Below, one piece after another: positions 32,578 to 40,626 of a stretch of 51,587 nucleotides of DNA. The DNA is from Oscillospiraceae bacterium. Lineage in GTDB: Bacteria > Bacillota > Clostridia > Oscillospirales > Oscillospiraceae. The stretch covers positions 1 through 51,587 of the forward strand of contig CADBWQ010000014.1 of the NCBI GenBank assembly GCA_902798545.1, given 5' to 3'. The first letter of the stretch is position 1, and every line of letters begins with the position of its first letter. The translations under genes and the position numbers were made by a program. The notes beneath the pieces are model-generated. The model was not told the DNA's origin. It searched no databases and saw nothing but the letters and a program-made list of their open reading frames with translations.

Positions 32578-32641
32578 GATTCCGGACAAACCGGAAAAAG
32601 ACTGACTTCACCGCTGCTTCGGCGGCAGATAGGAGAACGCT

Positions 32642-33742
32642 ATGCTGTATGCTATTATCGGAATGCTGGTCATCATTGCCGACCAGTACATCAAGTTCTG
32701 GGTTCAGGGCCATATTGCGCTGACTTCGACCGGAGAAGAGTTTATTCCCGGAATCCTGAGTCTTGCCAATGTCCATAACGACGGTGCCGCGTTCGGATTC
32801 CTCGCTGGGAGCGGCGCGAGGATTCCCTTTATTATTCTGGCGGGAGTCTTCACAGTGGCCGTGATTATTGCCCTGGCTACAAAGCTGATCTCCGGAAAGC
32901 TTGCGCGCTGGAGCATTGTTCTGGTAACAGCCGGCGCTCTCTCCAACTGCCTGGACCGTGTGCTGTATGGCTATGTACAGGACATGTTCAAGCTGGAATT
33001 CATTAACTTCCCGGTATTCAACCTGGCCGATGTTTTTATCACCGTCTTTTCCATCATATTCGCCCTTGCTGTGATCTTCGGGAAAACACGAAGAGACGAC
33101 GATGACGATTATGAATTCGAGGATGACGAGGAAGAGGAAGAAGAGATCCGCCGTCCCGCCCGAAAAAAACAGAAGCAAAGCAAGCGCCGCACCTCCCGCT
33201 ATGAGGATGAGGACGAGGAAGAGGACGAAGACGAGGAAGAAGACGAGGAAGAGCAGATTCGTGCCCGCAGACAGAAAAAGCAGAAACGCTCCAGACAGGC
33301 AGCTGCTGTGGAAGAGGACGACGAGGAAGACGAGCCAGTGAGGACACCTGCCCGCAGAACGGCTCAGCAGCCTGCAAGACAGCAGAGAGCGGCCGCAACA
33401 GGCACTCGTCCTGCTGCCAGAGCGAAAGCAGCAGATGACGAAGATCCGTTCGCCGGCTGGGAGCGCAGCTCCGTTGCGAAGACTCAGACCGCTGCAAAGC
33501 CTGCTGCAGGCGCGAGACAGAGAACAACAGGTACTGCAGCATCCACCCCCGCTGCAAGACCGGCGGCAAGACCGACTGCGGCAGCCTCTGCCGCGCAACC
33601 CAGATCGACCCAGCACAGCGCCGCAACAACCGCTGCCGCACCGGCAAAACGTCCGGCGGCAAGACCCGCTGCGAAGCCGGCACCGAAGCAAGCCGCGGAA
33701 GAGGAGTTCTCCCTGGACGATATCCTGAACGAATTCAGATAA
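32642..33742 (+). CDS. lspA: Signal peptidase II with a 217-residue charged tail
   Basis: Residues 1-149 are a complete lipoprotein signal peptidase with four membrane helices. The catalytic aspartates are D105 in SNCLDR and D130 in FNLADVF, and NVHNDGAAFGF is also conserved. It cleaves prolipoproteins after lipidation. Normal LspA ends near residue 160, but this one continues to 366: alternating acidic and basic blocks (152-168 acidic, 170-185 basic, 188-204 acidic, 206-218 basic), a long Ala/Pro/Arg/Thr segment, then a distinct end EEFSLDDILNEFR. The frame is uninterrupted and the tail should lie in the cytoplasm. Its role is unknown. Confidence 0.92.
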   Translation: MLYAIIGMLVIIADQYIKFWVQGHIALTSTGEEFIPGILSLANVHNDGAAFGFLAGSGARIPFIILAGVFTVAVIIALATKLISGKLARWSIVLVTAGALSNCLDRVLYGYVQDMFKLEFINFPVFNLADVFITVFSIIFALAVIFGKTRRDDDDDYEFEDDEEEEEEIRRPARKKQKQSKRRTSRYEDEDEEEDEDEEEDEEEQIRARRQKKQKRSRQAAAVEEDDEEDEPVRTPARRTAQQPARQQRAAATGTRPAARAKAADDEDPFAGWERSSVAKTQTAAKPAAGARQRTTGTAASTPAARPAARPTAAASAAQPRSTQHSAATTAAAPAKRPAARPAAKPAPKQAAEEEFSLDDILNEFR

Positions 33743-33754
33743 CAACAGAACACT

Positions 33755-34678
33755 ATGGAAGAAGAAATTCTATCCATTATTGCCGAGGAGAGCGGAGAGC
33801 GTATCGATGCTCTCCTTGCGCATATGGTAGATGGCATGAGCCGCAGTGCTGCCCAGAGACTCATTGAGCAGGGGGCCGTGCTGCTGGATGGCAGACCGGT
33901 ACAGAAGAATACCCGCTGTGATGCAGGGACGCAGATCACCGTGGTCTTGCCGGAAGCGCAGGACATCCCGCTGCGTCCGCAGAATCTGCCACTGGATGTA
34001 ATCTATGAGGATGATGACCTTATTGTCGTCAATAAGCCGCGCGGCATGGTGGTGCATCCTGCCCCTGGACATCCGGACGGGACTCTTGTAAATGCGCTGC
34101 TATGGCATTGCGGAGACAGCCTCTCCGGTGTCGGCGGAGAGAGGCGCCCCGGCATTGTCCATCGGATAGACAAGGACACGTCAGGACTTCTGATTGTCGC
34201 AAAGAATGATTTTGCCCATCAGATTCTGTCTTCGCAGCTGGCAGACCGGAGCCTGTCCCGCGTGTATGAAGCGGTAGTGAGAGGACGCCTGAGGGATGAC
34301 AGCGGCACGATCGACCGCCCCATCGGAAGACATCCGACGGACCGCAAGCGTATGGCTGTCACCGAGAGAAACAGCCGCCCGGCAGTGACGCACTGGGAAG
34401 TGCTGGCACGATATAACAGCTATACACATGTCCGCTGCCGGCTGGAGACGGGACGGACACATCAGATCCGTGTTCATATGGCAAGTATAGGACATCCGCT
34501 GCTTGGAGACGGTGTCTATGGAGCACCTTCACCGGAGAAGGGACTGGAAGGCCAGTGCCTGTATGCGCGGGAACTCAAGTTCATCCACCCACGAACAGGA
34601 GAGCATGTTCATCTGAAGACGGAGCTTCCCAGTTGGTTTACAGATGTATTGGCGAAGCTTGGCCCTGAGACCGCGTGA
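33755..34678 (+). CDS. RluA-family 23S rRNA pseudouridine synthase
   Basis: A 307-residue protein with an N-terminal S4 RNA-binding domain (about 10-75, RIDALLAHMVDGMSRSAAQR) and the RluA catalytic domain. HRIDKDTSGLLIVAKN carries the catalytic aspartate, and VVNKPRGMVVHPAPGHPDGTL and ETGRTHQIRVHMASIGHPLLG are classical. It resembles RluD (positions 1911/1915/1917 of 23S rRNA), but the exact site cannot be told from sequence alone. The start lies 12 bases behind lspA without a strong ribosome site, suggesting translational coupling; this lspA-rluA order is conserved in Firmicutes. Confidence 0.92.
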   Translation: MEEEILSIIAEESGERIDALLAHMVDGMSRSAAQRLIEQGAVLLDGRPVQKNTRCDAGTQITVVLPEAQDIPLRPQNLPLDVIYEDDDLIVVNKPRGMVVHPAPGHPDGTLVNALLWHCGDSLSGVGGERRPGIVHRIDKDTSGLLIVAKNDFAHQILSSQLADRSLSRVYEAVVRGRLRDDSGTIDRPIGRHPTDRKRMAVTERNSRPAVTHWEVLARYNSYTHVRCRLETGRTHQIRVHMASIGHPLLGDGVYGAPSPEKGLEGQCLYARELKFIHPRTGEHVHLKTELPSWFTDVLAKLGPETA

Positions 34679-34696
34679 CGGGAAAGGAGAAAACGC

Positions 34697-34900
34697 ATGT
34701 CAACAAAACAGATTTCACGACTGGTTGTGCTGGTTGCAGTGGTAATATCCTGTGTTGTGCTGTTGGTCAGGCTTATCCAGGGTACGGCAGGGATTGTCGG
34801 CAGCCTCTTTAACCTGATCCTGGGGATCGTCGTGGTTATCGCCCTGGTGGTGATTGTGATCTGGATGTTCGCATACGCAAAGAAAATGCGGAAAAAGTGA
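34697..34900 (+). CDS. Small membrane protein, unknown
   Basis: A 67-residue protein with two hydrophobic helices (about 8-25 and 32-58), a short Gly-containing turn and a strongly basic C-terminus AKKMRKK that should face the cytoplasm. AAAGGAG lies upstream of the ATG. I do not recognise a family. It sits 18 bases after the RluA-type gene and 31 before the aldo/keto reductase, so it could be co-transcribed with either. Confidence 0.65.
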   Translation: MSTKQISRLVVLVAVVISCVVLLVRLIQGTAGIVGSLFNLILGIVVVIALVVIVIWMFAYAKKMRKK

Positions 34901-34931
34901 TTTATACTGTATTCTTGAAAGGAGGAACTCC

Positions 34932-36053
34932 GTGAGTAAGAAGAAACTCGGCTTTGGCCTGATGCGCCTGCCGCTTCTCAATCCAAACGACGATGGCAGC
35001 ATCGACATGGAACAGATGAATCGGATGGTAGACGCTTTCCTGGAACAGGGTTTCACCTACTTCGATACCGCCTGGATGTACTGCGGCGGCAAGAGCGAGG
35101 AAGCCGTAAAAGAGGCCCTTGTCCTGCGTCATCCCCGTGACAGTTTTACCATTACAACCAAGCTCCCTTCCTATATGCTGAAGAAGGAAGCAGATCGTGA
35201 ATGGCTCTTTCAGGAGCAGCTGCGACGGACCGGTGCCGGGTATTTTGACTATTACTGGCTACATGATGTGAATTCCCAGTCGGTGAAGAACTTCGACCGT
35301 CTCCGCTGCTGGGATTTCATCCGAGAGAAGAAGGAGCAGGGACTTGTTCGCCATATCGGCTTCTCCTATCACGACGGCCCGGAACTGCTGGATGAGCTTC
35401 TGACTGCGCATCCCGAAATCGAATATGTCCAGCTCCAGCTCAACTATCTCGACTGGGAGAGTCTTGGTGTCCAGAGCCGCAAGTGCTATGAAGTCGCAAC
35501 CAGGCACCACAGGCCTGTCATCGTCATGGAGCCTGTCAAGGGCGGCACCCTTGCCAAAGTCCCCGAAAAGCTGGAACAGATGTTCAAGAACCGGGAACCT
35601 GACATGTCTGTGCCCTCCTGGGCCATCCGCTTTGCTGCCAGTCTCGAGAACGTCATGGTTGTTCTCAGCGGCATGAGCAATATGGAGCAGCTTCTGGATA
35701 ACACAGGCTATATGAGAGATTTCAGACCCCTGACGGAAGAAGAGCAGGGCTTGATGCACATCGCCGCTGACATCATCAACGACAACATTACCGTCCCCTG
35801 CACCGGCTGTTCTTATTGTACGGTCAACTGTCCCATGAATATCGCGATCCCGAAGTACTTCTCTCTGTACAATCTGGATATGCAGGAAGCAAAAGAGAAG
35901 GGCTGGACCCCGCAGGGAGGATATTACGAGCGCCTTACTCTCAACCACGGCAAGGCCAGCGACTGCATCAGGTGCGGCCAATGCGAGGCCATGTGTCCCC
36001 AGCACCTGCCCATCCGCAGGCTGCTGGAAGATGTCGCAGCACATTTTGAATAA
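34932..36053 (+). CDS. Aldo/keto reductase with C-terminal ferredoxin domain
   Basis: A 373-residue fusion. Residues 1-270 form an aldo/keto reductase barrel: FDTAWMYCGGKSEEAV holds the catalytic Asp-Tyr pair, the lysine is in TITTKLP and the histidine in YYWLHDVNSQ. Residues about 275-373 are a [4Fe-4S] domain with CTGCSYCTVNCP and CIRCGQCEAMCP. Such proteins are common in anaerobes and may pass electrons between NAD(P)H, ferredoxin and carbonyl substrates; none can be named here. The start is GTG at 34932 with GGAGG 6 bases upstream. Confidence 0.9.
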   Translation: MSKKKLGFGLMRLPLLNPNDDGSIDMEQMNRMVDAFLEQGFTYFDTAWMYCGGKSEEAVKEALVLRHPRDSFTITTKLPSYMLKKEADREWLFQEQLRRTGAGYFDYYWLHDVNSQSVKNFDRLRCWDFIREKKEQGLVRHIGFSYHDGPELLDELLTAHPEIEYVQLQLNYLDWESLGVQSRKCYEVATRHHRPVIVMEPVKGGTLAKVPEKLEQMFKNREPDMSVPSWAIRFAASLENVMVVLSGMSNMEQLLDNTGYMRDFRPLTEEEQGLMHIAADIINDNITVPCTGCSYCTVNCPMNIAIPKYFSLYNLDMQEAKEKGWTPQGGYYERLTLNHGKASDCIRCGQCEAMCPQHLPIRRLLEDVAAHFE

Positions 36054-36061
36054 ACCGTCTT

Positions 36062-36086
36062 CCCCGTCTTCCCGGACGGGGATTTT
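36062..36086 (+). terminator. Terminator behind the aldo/keto reductase
   Basis: CCCCGTC (36062-36068) pairs with GACGGGG (36075-36081), followed by ATTTTC. Confidence 0.65.
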
Positions 36087-36107
36087 CATTATCCGCAAGG
36101 TTCTCTC

Positions 36108-36136
36108 TTGTGCGGAAAATAACGTTGTGATAAAAT
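36108..36136 (+). promoter_or_regulatory. Promoter of the aminotransferase
   Basis: TTGTGC (36108-36113), a 17-base spacer and TAAAAT (36131-36136), 34 bases before the start. Confidence 0.6.
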
Positions 36137-36170
36137 ATACAGTAATTTTCCAGAGAAGGAGTGCATATTT

Positions 36171-37361
36171 ATGAAAATGTCATCCAAGATGGAGCGCTGC
36201 GGGCTCTCTCCGATGCGCAAATTCAACCCCTATGCGGCGAAGACGAAAGAGCGCGGCATCAAGATCTACCACCTGAACATCGGCCAGCCGGACGTGGAAA
36301 CGCCCGCACCCTTCTTCCAGGCGCTGAAAGACTTTGACGAAAAGGTGGTTTCCTATGCTCCTTCGGGCGGCCTTCCCGTTTATCTGGACGCGGTTCGCGA
36401 CTACTATCACCGCATCGGCGTAGAGCTGGAGCGCGGCGACATCCTGCCCACCACCGGCGGCAGCGAAGCGCTGCAGATGACTTTTGCGACAATTCTGGAC
36501 GATGGGGATGAGGTCGTTATGCCCGAACCCTTCTATCCCAATTACCACACCTCGGTCACCCTGGCCGGCGCGAAGATTCACCCGATCCCAACGACCGTGG
36601 AGGAAGGTTACTTCTACGCTGACCGTGCCCGTGTCGAGGCCTGCATCAATGAGCACACCCGTGCGCTCTTTGTTACCAATCCCGGCAACCCCACCGGCTC
36701 CATTCTCTCTCCGGAAGAACTGAAGCTTATGTTGGACATTGCCAAAGAGCATGATCTCTTTATCATCTGTGACGAGGTTTACCGAGAGTTTGTATACGCC
36801 GGTGAACCTTTGCTCAGCGGTTTGCAGTTTCCGGGTTATGAAGATAATGTAATTGTTATTGACTCTGTCTCCAAGCGTTTCTCCGCCTGCGGCGCACGTG
36901 TCGGAGCGGTCATCTCGAAGAACAGGGAGTTTATGGGCCAGGTCATGAAATGGTGCCAGTGCCGTCTGGCTACGCCGACGGTTGATCAGATCGCATCCGC
37001 CGCACTTTATGGCCTGGATCCGAGCTACTTTGACGCTGTGCGTGACGAGTACCGTCTGCGGCGTGATACCATGGTTCGCAAACTCCAGGAAATCCCCGGC
37101 GTGGTCTGCCGTATGCCTAAGGGGGCATTCTATGTCATGTGCGCACTTCCCGTGGACGATGCGGACAAGTTTCAGCTGTGGCTGCTGAACGAGTTCGACG
37201 ATAATGGCGAGACCGTACTCTTCGCCTGCGGCGAACCTTTCTATGCCACCCCCGGCCGGGGCAAGAACGAGGTCCGCCTGGCCTACACCATCAACGCACC
37301 AGATATCGCACGAGCCATCGACATTCTGAAAGTCGCAATCGAGAAGTACAACGCCAGATAA
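36171..37361 (+). CDS. Class I/II PLP-dependent aminotransferase
   Basis: A 396-residue fold-type I aminotransferase. HLNIGQPDVETP is the N-terminal substrate segment, FVTNPGNPTGSILSPEEL holds the Asn-Pro motif, CDEVYREFVY the Asp/Tyr pair that binds the cofactor, and DSVSKRFSACGARVG the PLP lysine. The arginine for the alpha-carboxylate lies in EVRLAYTIN. It is of the aspartate-aminotransferase-like type with open specificity (aspartate, aromatic or branched substrates all possible). GGAG lies 9 bases before the ATG. It is a single gene between two terminators. Confidence 0.92.
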   Translation: MKMSSKMERCGLSPMRKFNPYAAKTKERGIKIYHLNIGQPDVETPAPFFQALKDFDEKVVSYAPSGGLPVYLDAVRDYYHRIGVELERGDILPTTGGSEALQMTFATILDDGDEVVMPEPFYPNYHTSVTLAGAKIHPIPTTVEEGYFYADRARVEACINEHTRALFVTNPGNPTGSILSPEELKLMLDIAKEHDLFIICDEVYREFVYAGEPLLSGLQFPGYEDNVIVIDSVSKRFSACGARVGAVISKNREFMGQVMKWCQCRLATPTVDQIASAALYGLDPSYFDAVRDEYRLRRDTMVRKLQEIPGVVCRMPKGAFYVMCALPVDDADKFQLWLLNEFDDNGETVLFACGEPFYATPGRGKNEVRLAYTINAPDIARAIDILKVAIEKYNAR

Positions 37362-37375
37362 TAAAACGGATAATA

Positions 37376-37413
37376 AGTGCCGTCTGACAACACATCTATC
37401 GTCAGACGGCACT
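37376..37413. terminator. Bidirectional terminator
   Basis: A perfect 13-base stem (AGTGCCGTCTGAC with its complement) around a 12-base loop, between the convergent aminotransferase and GPH genes. TGTTCATTT follows on the plus strand and TATTATCCGTTTT on the minus. Confidence 0.85.
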
Positions 37414-37440
37414 GTTCATTTACTATATAACGGCTGAAGT

Positions 37441-38856
37441 TTACTTTCCGGATTTCTGAAGAAGCTTTTCCTTTTCAGCCTGCAGTGTGTCGATCTCCTT
37501 CCTGCCCAGCGGGTACATGAAGCGGAGGAGCAGGAACACCGACAAAAAGAGGAGCGCCGGGATCATGACGGAGGAGTTGTACATGCTTTTCAGGGCGGAT
37601 TCCGTCAGGCCTTCGGTATTCAGCGTGCTGCCGTTATAGCCAATGCGGAGAAGCGGAACATTGATGAGGATTGTGGCAACGGTGGTACCCAGCTTACGCA
37701 TAAAGGAGTAGAAGGCATAGCTTGTGGCTTCGTCGTTCAGCCCGTAGGCAACCTTGTTATAGTCGATGGCGTCAGTGGCCAGAGCCCAGACCAACAGGAA
37801 AATAAAGGCAGTCCCGATACCGGACATCAGGCAGGCGGTGAGGTAGAGCCAGACACTGGTGATACCGACGAGAGCCAGAACAAAGAGAATCAGATAGAAG
37901 ATGGCGGCGAGCAGAATGCCGTAGGAACAGACCTCACGTCGGCCGAACCTGTTGCCCAGGCGGGAGGCGAAGAACATAATGACTGCAACCGGCAGATATT
38001 GAAACACCGTGGGCAGCATCGTGAGGCCGGTGGCGTGGAAATAGTGGTCAAAGAGGTAAGTATTGTAGCCCTGGCCAAACATCTGGGCGGCGAGAAAGAG
38101 CATGCTTGCGAGGCTAACCGCCATGAAGGGGCGGCTCTTCAGCAGAACCTTAATGACCTTCATGGTCTGGCCCTTTTCCGCGGGCTCGGGAGCGGTCTCA
38201 ACGCGCTCTTTGGTCCAGGCATAGCAAATAAAATAAGCAAGAACGCTGAGTGCCGCGATGGCGACGACTCCGACAAAGACCTTGTGATAGTCCATCTGAG
38301 AACTGCCATCAGCGAGCTTGACATAGCACATGCTGGCCAGCACCATCGCGGGCATCGCGCCGAAGGTGGAGCCGATGGAGCGGAAGACAGACAGAGAAGA
38401 GCGCTCCCGGTCGCTGGAGGTAATGACCTGGGCGAGGGATCCGTATGGTATGTTAATACAGGTATAGAGCATGCCGAAGAGAATATAGCTGAAATAAATC
38501 CAGGCTACTTTCCCGCTGCCAGAGAGTCCGCGAACATCCGCGAACATCAATACTGCAGAGAGTGCGACAGGGATGGCGAAGATTTTCATCCAACGGCGGT
38601 AACGTCCGCCTTTTTTCGGCTTGGCACGGTCGATCAACCGCCCCCAGATAGGATCGTTGATTGCATCCCAGATGCGGGCGATGATGGTCATAATCATGAC
38701 GCTCAGAACGCTGATCTGAAGAATATCGGTGTAGTACTTGTTGAGGATGCTTTGGGTCAGCCCGAAAACCAGACATGAAGCAACATCTCCCATGGCATAG
38801 CCAACCTTATCCTTTGCCTTAATGCCGCTTGTGCGGGCAATGTAGCTCTGTTCCAT
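37441..38856 (-). CDS. GPH-family sugar:cation symporter
   Basis: A 471-residue MFS-fold transporter with 12 hydrophobic helices. The N-terminal KVGYAMGDVASCLVF, the loop DAINDPIWGRLIDRAKPKKG with GRYRRWM, and the later RFGRREVC are diagnostic of the glycoside-pentoside-hexuronide symporters (XynB/YicJ/MelB relatives), which import sugars with H+ or Na+. The C-terminus is a short basic/amphipathic tail. It has its own promoter and is divergent from the two-component system, which probably senses a sugar; the coupling is inferred. Confidence 0.92.
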   Translation of the reverse strand: MEQSYIARTSGIKAKDKVGYAMGDVASCLVFGLTQSILNKYYTDILQISVLSVMIMTIIARIWDAINDPIWGRLIDRAKPKKGGRYRRWMKIFAIPVALSAVLMFADVRGLSGSGKVAWIYFSYILFGMLYTCINIPYGSLAQVITSSDRERSSLSVFRSIGSTFGAMPAMVLASMCYVKLADGSSQMDYHKVFVGVVAIAALSVLAYFICYAWTKERVETAPEPAEKGQTMKVIKVLLKSRPFMAVSLASMLFLAAQMFGQGYNTYLFDHYFHATGLTMLPTVFQYLPVAVIMFFASRLGNRFGRREVCSYGILLAAIFYLILFVLALVGITSVWLYLTACLMSGIGTAFIFLLVWALATDAIDYNKVAYGLNDEATSYAFYSFMRKLGTTVATILINVPLLRIGYNGSTLNTEGLTESALKSMYNSSVMIPALLFLSVFLLLRFMYPLGRKEIDTLQAEKEKLLQKSGK

Positions 38857-38909
38857 GTGTTTATGACAGCCTTTCCTTATATTTGCGCAATGATGGAAAC
38901 CTAAAGCAC

Positions 38910-38938
38910 AGTGTACCCGAAACGGACCGATTCGTCAA
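38910..38938 (-). promoter_or_regulatory. Promoter of the GPH symporter
   Basis: TTGACG (38933-38938), a 17-base spacer and TACACT (38910-38915) on the minus strand. Confidence 0.65.
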
Positions 38939-38950
38939 TTGTTTTTCCGA

Positions 38951-38979
38951 TTGCAGGTACATGTTCTTCATGGTAAAAT
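38951..38979 (+). promoter_or_regulatory. Promoter of the two-component operon
   Basis: TTGCAG (38951-38956), a 17-base spacer and TAAAAT (38974-38979), back to back with the symporter promoter. Confidence 0.6.
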
Positions 38980-39015
38980 GCGCTCAGAACCACTTCATTC
39001 CGAAGGGGGATGGAT

Positions 39016-40626
39016 ATGGAACCAATCAAAGTGTTTATCACGGAAGATGAGAGCATCGTACGCGAAGGCCTGAGGGACATGATCCCGTGGGAGCAGTATG
39101 GCTTTACCTTCGCCGGAGAAGCGCCAGATGGAGAAGTTGCCCTGCCCCTGGTACGAAAAATCCGGCCGGATGTCCTGATTACCGATATCAAGATGCCGTT
39201 TATGGATGGTTTGGCTTTCAGCCGCCTGGTCATGAAAGAGCTGCCGAACACAAAGATCATCATTCTTTCGGGCTATGACGACTTCTCCTATGCACAGCAG
39301 GCAATTGAACTGCATGTAGACCAGTATCTCCTGAAGCCGATTTCCAAGAGCAGCATGATCAAAGCTCTGGAGCAGACAAAGCGGCGTATCGAAGAGGAAC
39401 AGGAACATAGAGAATACCTGTACCGTTATGCCCAGGAGTCACAGGGATATGAACAATATGCCAGGAGACTGTTTTTTGAAAAGCTGGTCTCGGGCACACT
39501 CAGCGTCTCTGAGATTTATGAGCAGGCAGATGCACTGGAGATTGAGCTGGATGCCGAGCAATACAACATCGTACTTTTTAATCTCCAGGCAGAGGATCAT
39601 ACGACGGCTTATTCCGAACAGATCTCTCAGTTCCTGGACACAATCATCCGGGAACTGCTGCGATGCCCGGACTATCTTGTGTTCCGGAGCAGCATTCTCT
39701 CCTATGCTATTGTCATCAAGGGCTCGAAAGGCCATATGGAAAACCTGACAAAACGCTGTATTGACACCATAAGGGGCGAATGTGAGACGGCTGGGCTGCC
39801 ATTGCGCTGGTATGTGGCAGTGGGAAAAACGACAAGCAGGCTCAGCGGCCTGCCACAGTCCTATACGGAGGCGAGCCATGCGCTGGCCTATCGACACTTC
39901 ATGCCCTCACAGCACATTCTGACAGCGGATCAGCTGAAAAAGGAGAATGAAAACCCCCAGAGCTTTGATGCGGTGGAGATGGGGACTGCGGATCCCTCGC
40001 TGATCCGGGAAATGGTCCAGCGGGGGTTGGAGAGCGAGATCGACGACTTTGTTACGGAATTCTTTGAAAACCTGGGGACGGCGGCAGAGTCCCTGATGTT
40101 CCGGCACTATCTGATTCTGAGTGCCCGGATTACCGCACTTTCCGCAATCCAGGACATTGGTATCGACAGAGCGCTGCTGTCGGCCAGGCTCCCTTCTCCG
40201 GAGCTGGATGCCGGTGAGGATCTCCGGGCATATCTGAAAGAAGTACTGGAGACAGCCATCGCGCTGCGGGACGAGGAAGCCCAGCGCCAGAGCAGCGGCA
40301 TCGTGGAGAGCGCCCTGCAGGTGATTGACCAGAATTACACCGATGAGAATATCTCTTTGAACGTGGTGGCAAAAACGATCAACGTGAGCACGAACTATCT
40401 CAGCGCTGTTTTCAGCCAGAAGATGGGGAAATCCTTCGTGGAGTACGTGACCCAGAAGCGCATGACGCGGGCCAAGCAGCTCCTGCGGCAGAGCGGAAAA
40501 CGCACCGGCGAGATCGCGGCAGAGGTCGGGTATAAGGATCCGAGGTATTTCAGTTTTGTGTTCAAAAAGACACAGGGGGTCACGCCGAGGGAGTACCGGG
40601 CGGGAGAGCAGGAAAGATGGGTGTGA
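39016..40626 (+). CDS. YesN-type response regulator with AraC domain
   Basis: A 536-residue regulator. The receiver domain (1-120) has the acidic pair in FITEDES, the phospho-acceptor aspartate in VLITDIKMPFMDG, and the lysine in LLKPISKSSM. A long middle region (about 130-430) resembles the YesN linker. The last 100 residues are an AraC double helix-turn-helix (ISLNVVAKTINVSTNYLSAV; AEVGYKDPRYFSFVFKKTQG). The ATG at 39016 has GGGGG 6 bases upstream, better placed than the ATG at 39010. YesN-type regulators control carbohydrate genes. Its 3' end overlaps the kinase gene by 10 bases. Confidence 0.92.
   Translation: MEPIKVFITEDESIVREGLRDMIPWEQYGFTFAGEAPDGEVALPLVRKIRPDVLITDIKMPFMDGLAFSRLVMKELPNTKIIILSGYDDFSYAQQAIELHVDQYLLKPISKSSMIKALEQTKRRIEEEQEHREYLYRYAQESQGYEQYARRLFFEKLVSGTLSVSEIYEQADALEIELDAEQYNIVLFNLQAEDHTTAYSEQISQFLDTIIRELLRCPDYLVFRSSILSYAIVIKGSKGHMENLTKRCIDTIRGECETAGLPLRWYVAVGKTTSRLSGLPQSYTEASHALAYRHFMPSQHILTADQLKKENENPQSFDAVEMGTADPSLIREMVQRGLESEIDDFVTEFFENLGTAAESLMFRHYLILSARITALSAIQDIGIDRALLSARLPSPELDAGEDLRAYLKEVLETAIALRDEEAQRQSSGIVESALQVIDQNYTDENISLNVVAKTINVSTNYLSAVFSQKMGKSFVEYVTQKRMTRAKQLLRQSGKRTGEIAAEVGYKDPRYFSFVFKKTQGVTPREYRAGEQERWV

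Noticed and set aside
33100-33720. The lspA tail as an assembly or frameshift artefact
   Set aside because: The frame is continuous, block composition changes in an ordered way, and it ends in a defined motif 12 bases before the next gene. It cannot be fully excluded without reads.
32462-33745. A Cys/Ser/Arg-rich 427-codon frame opposite lspA
   Set aside because: It is the complement of the repetitive acidic and Ala-rich lspA tail, so its length is a by-product of that composition.
36180-37412. A 410-codon frame opposite the aminotransferase
   Set aside because: Antisense shadow of a clear PLP aminotransferase; it also runs into the terminator.
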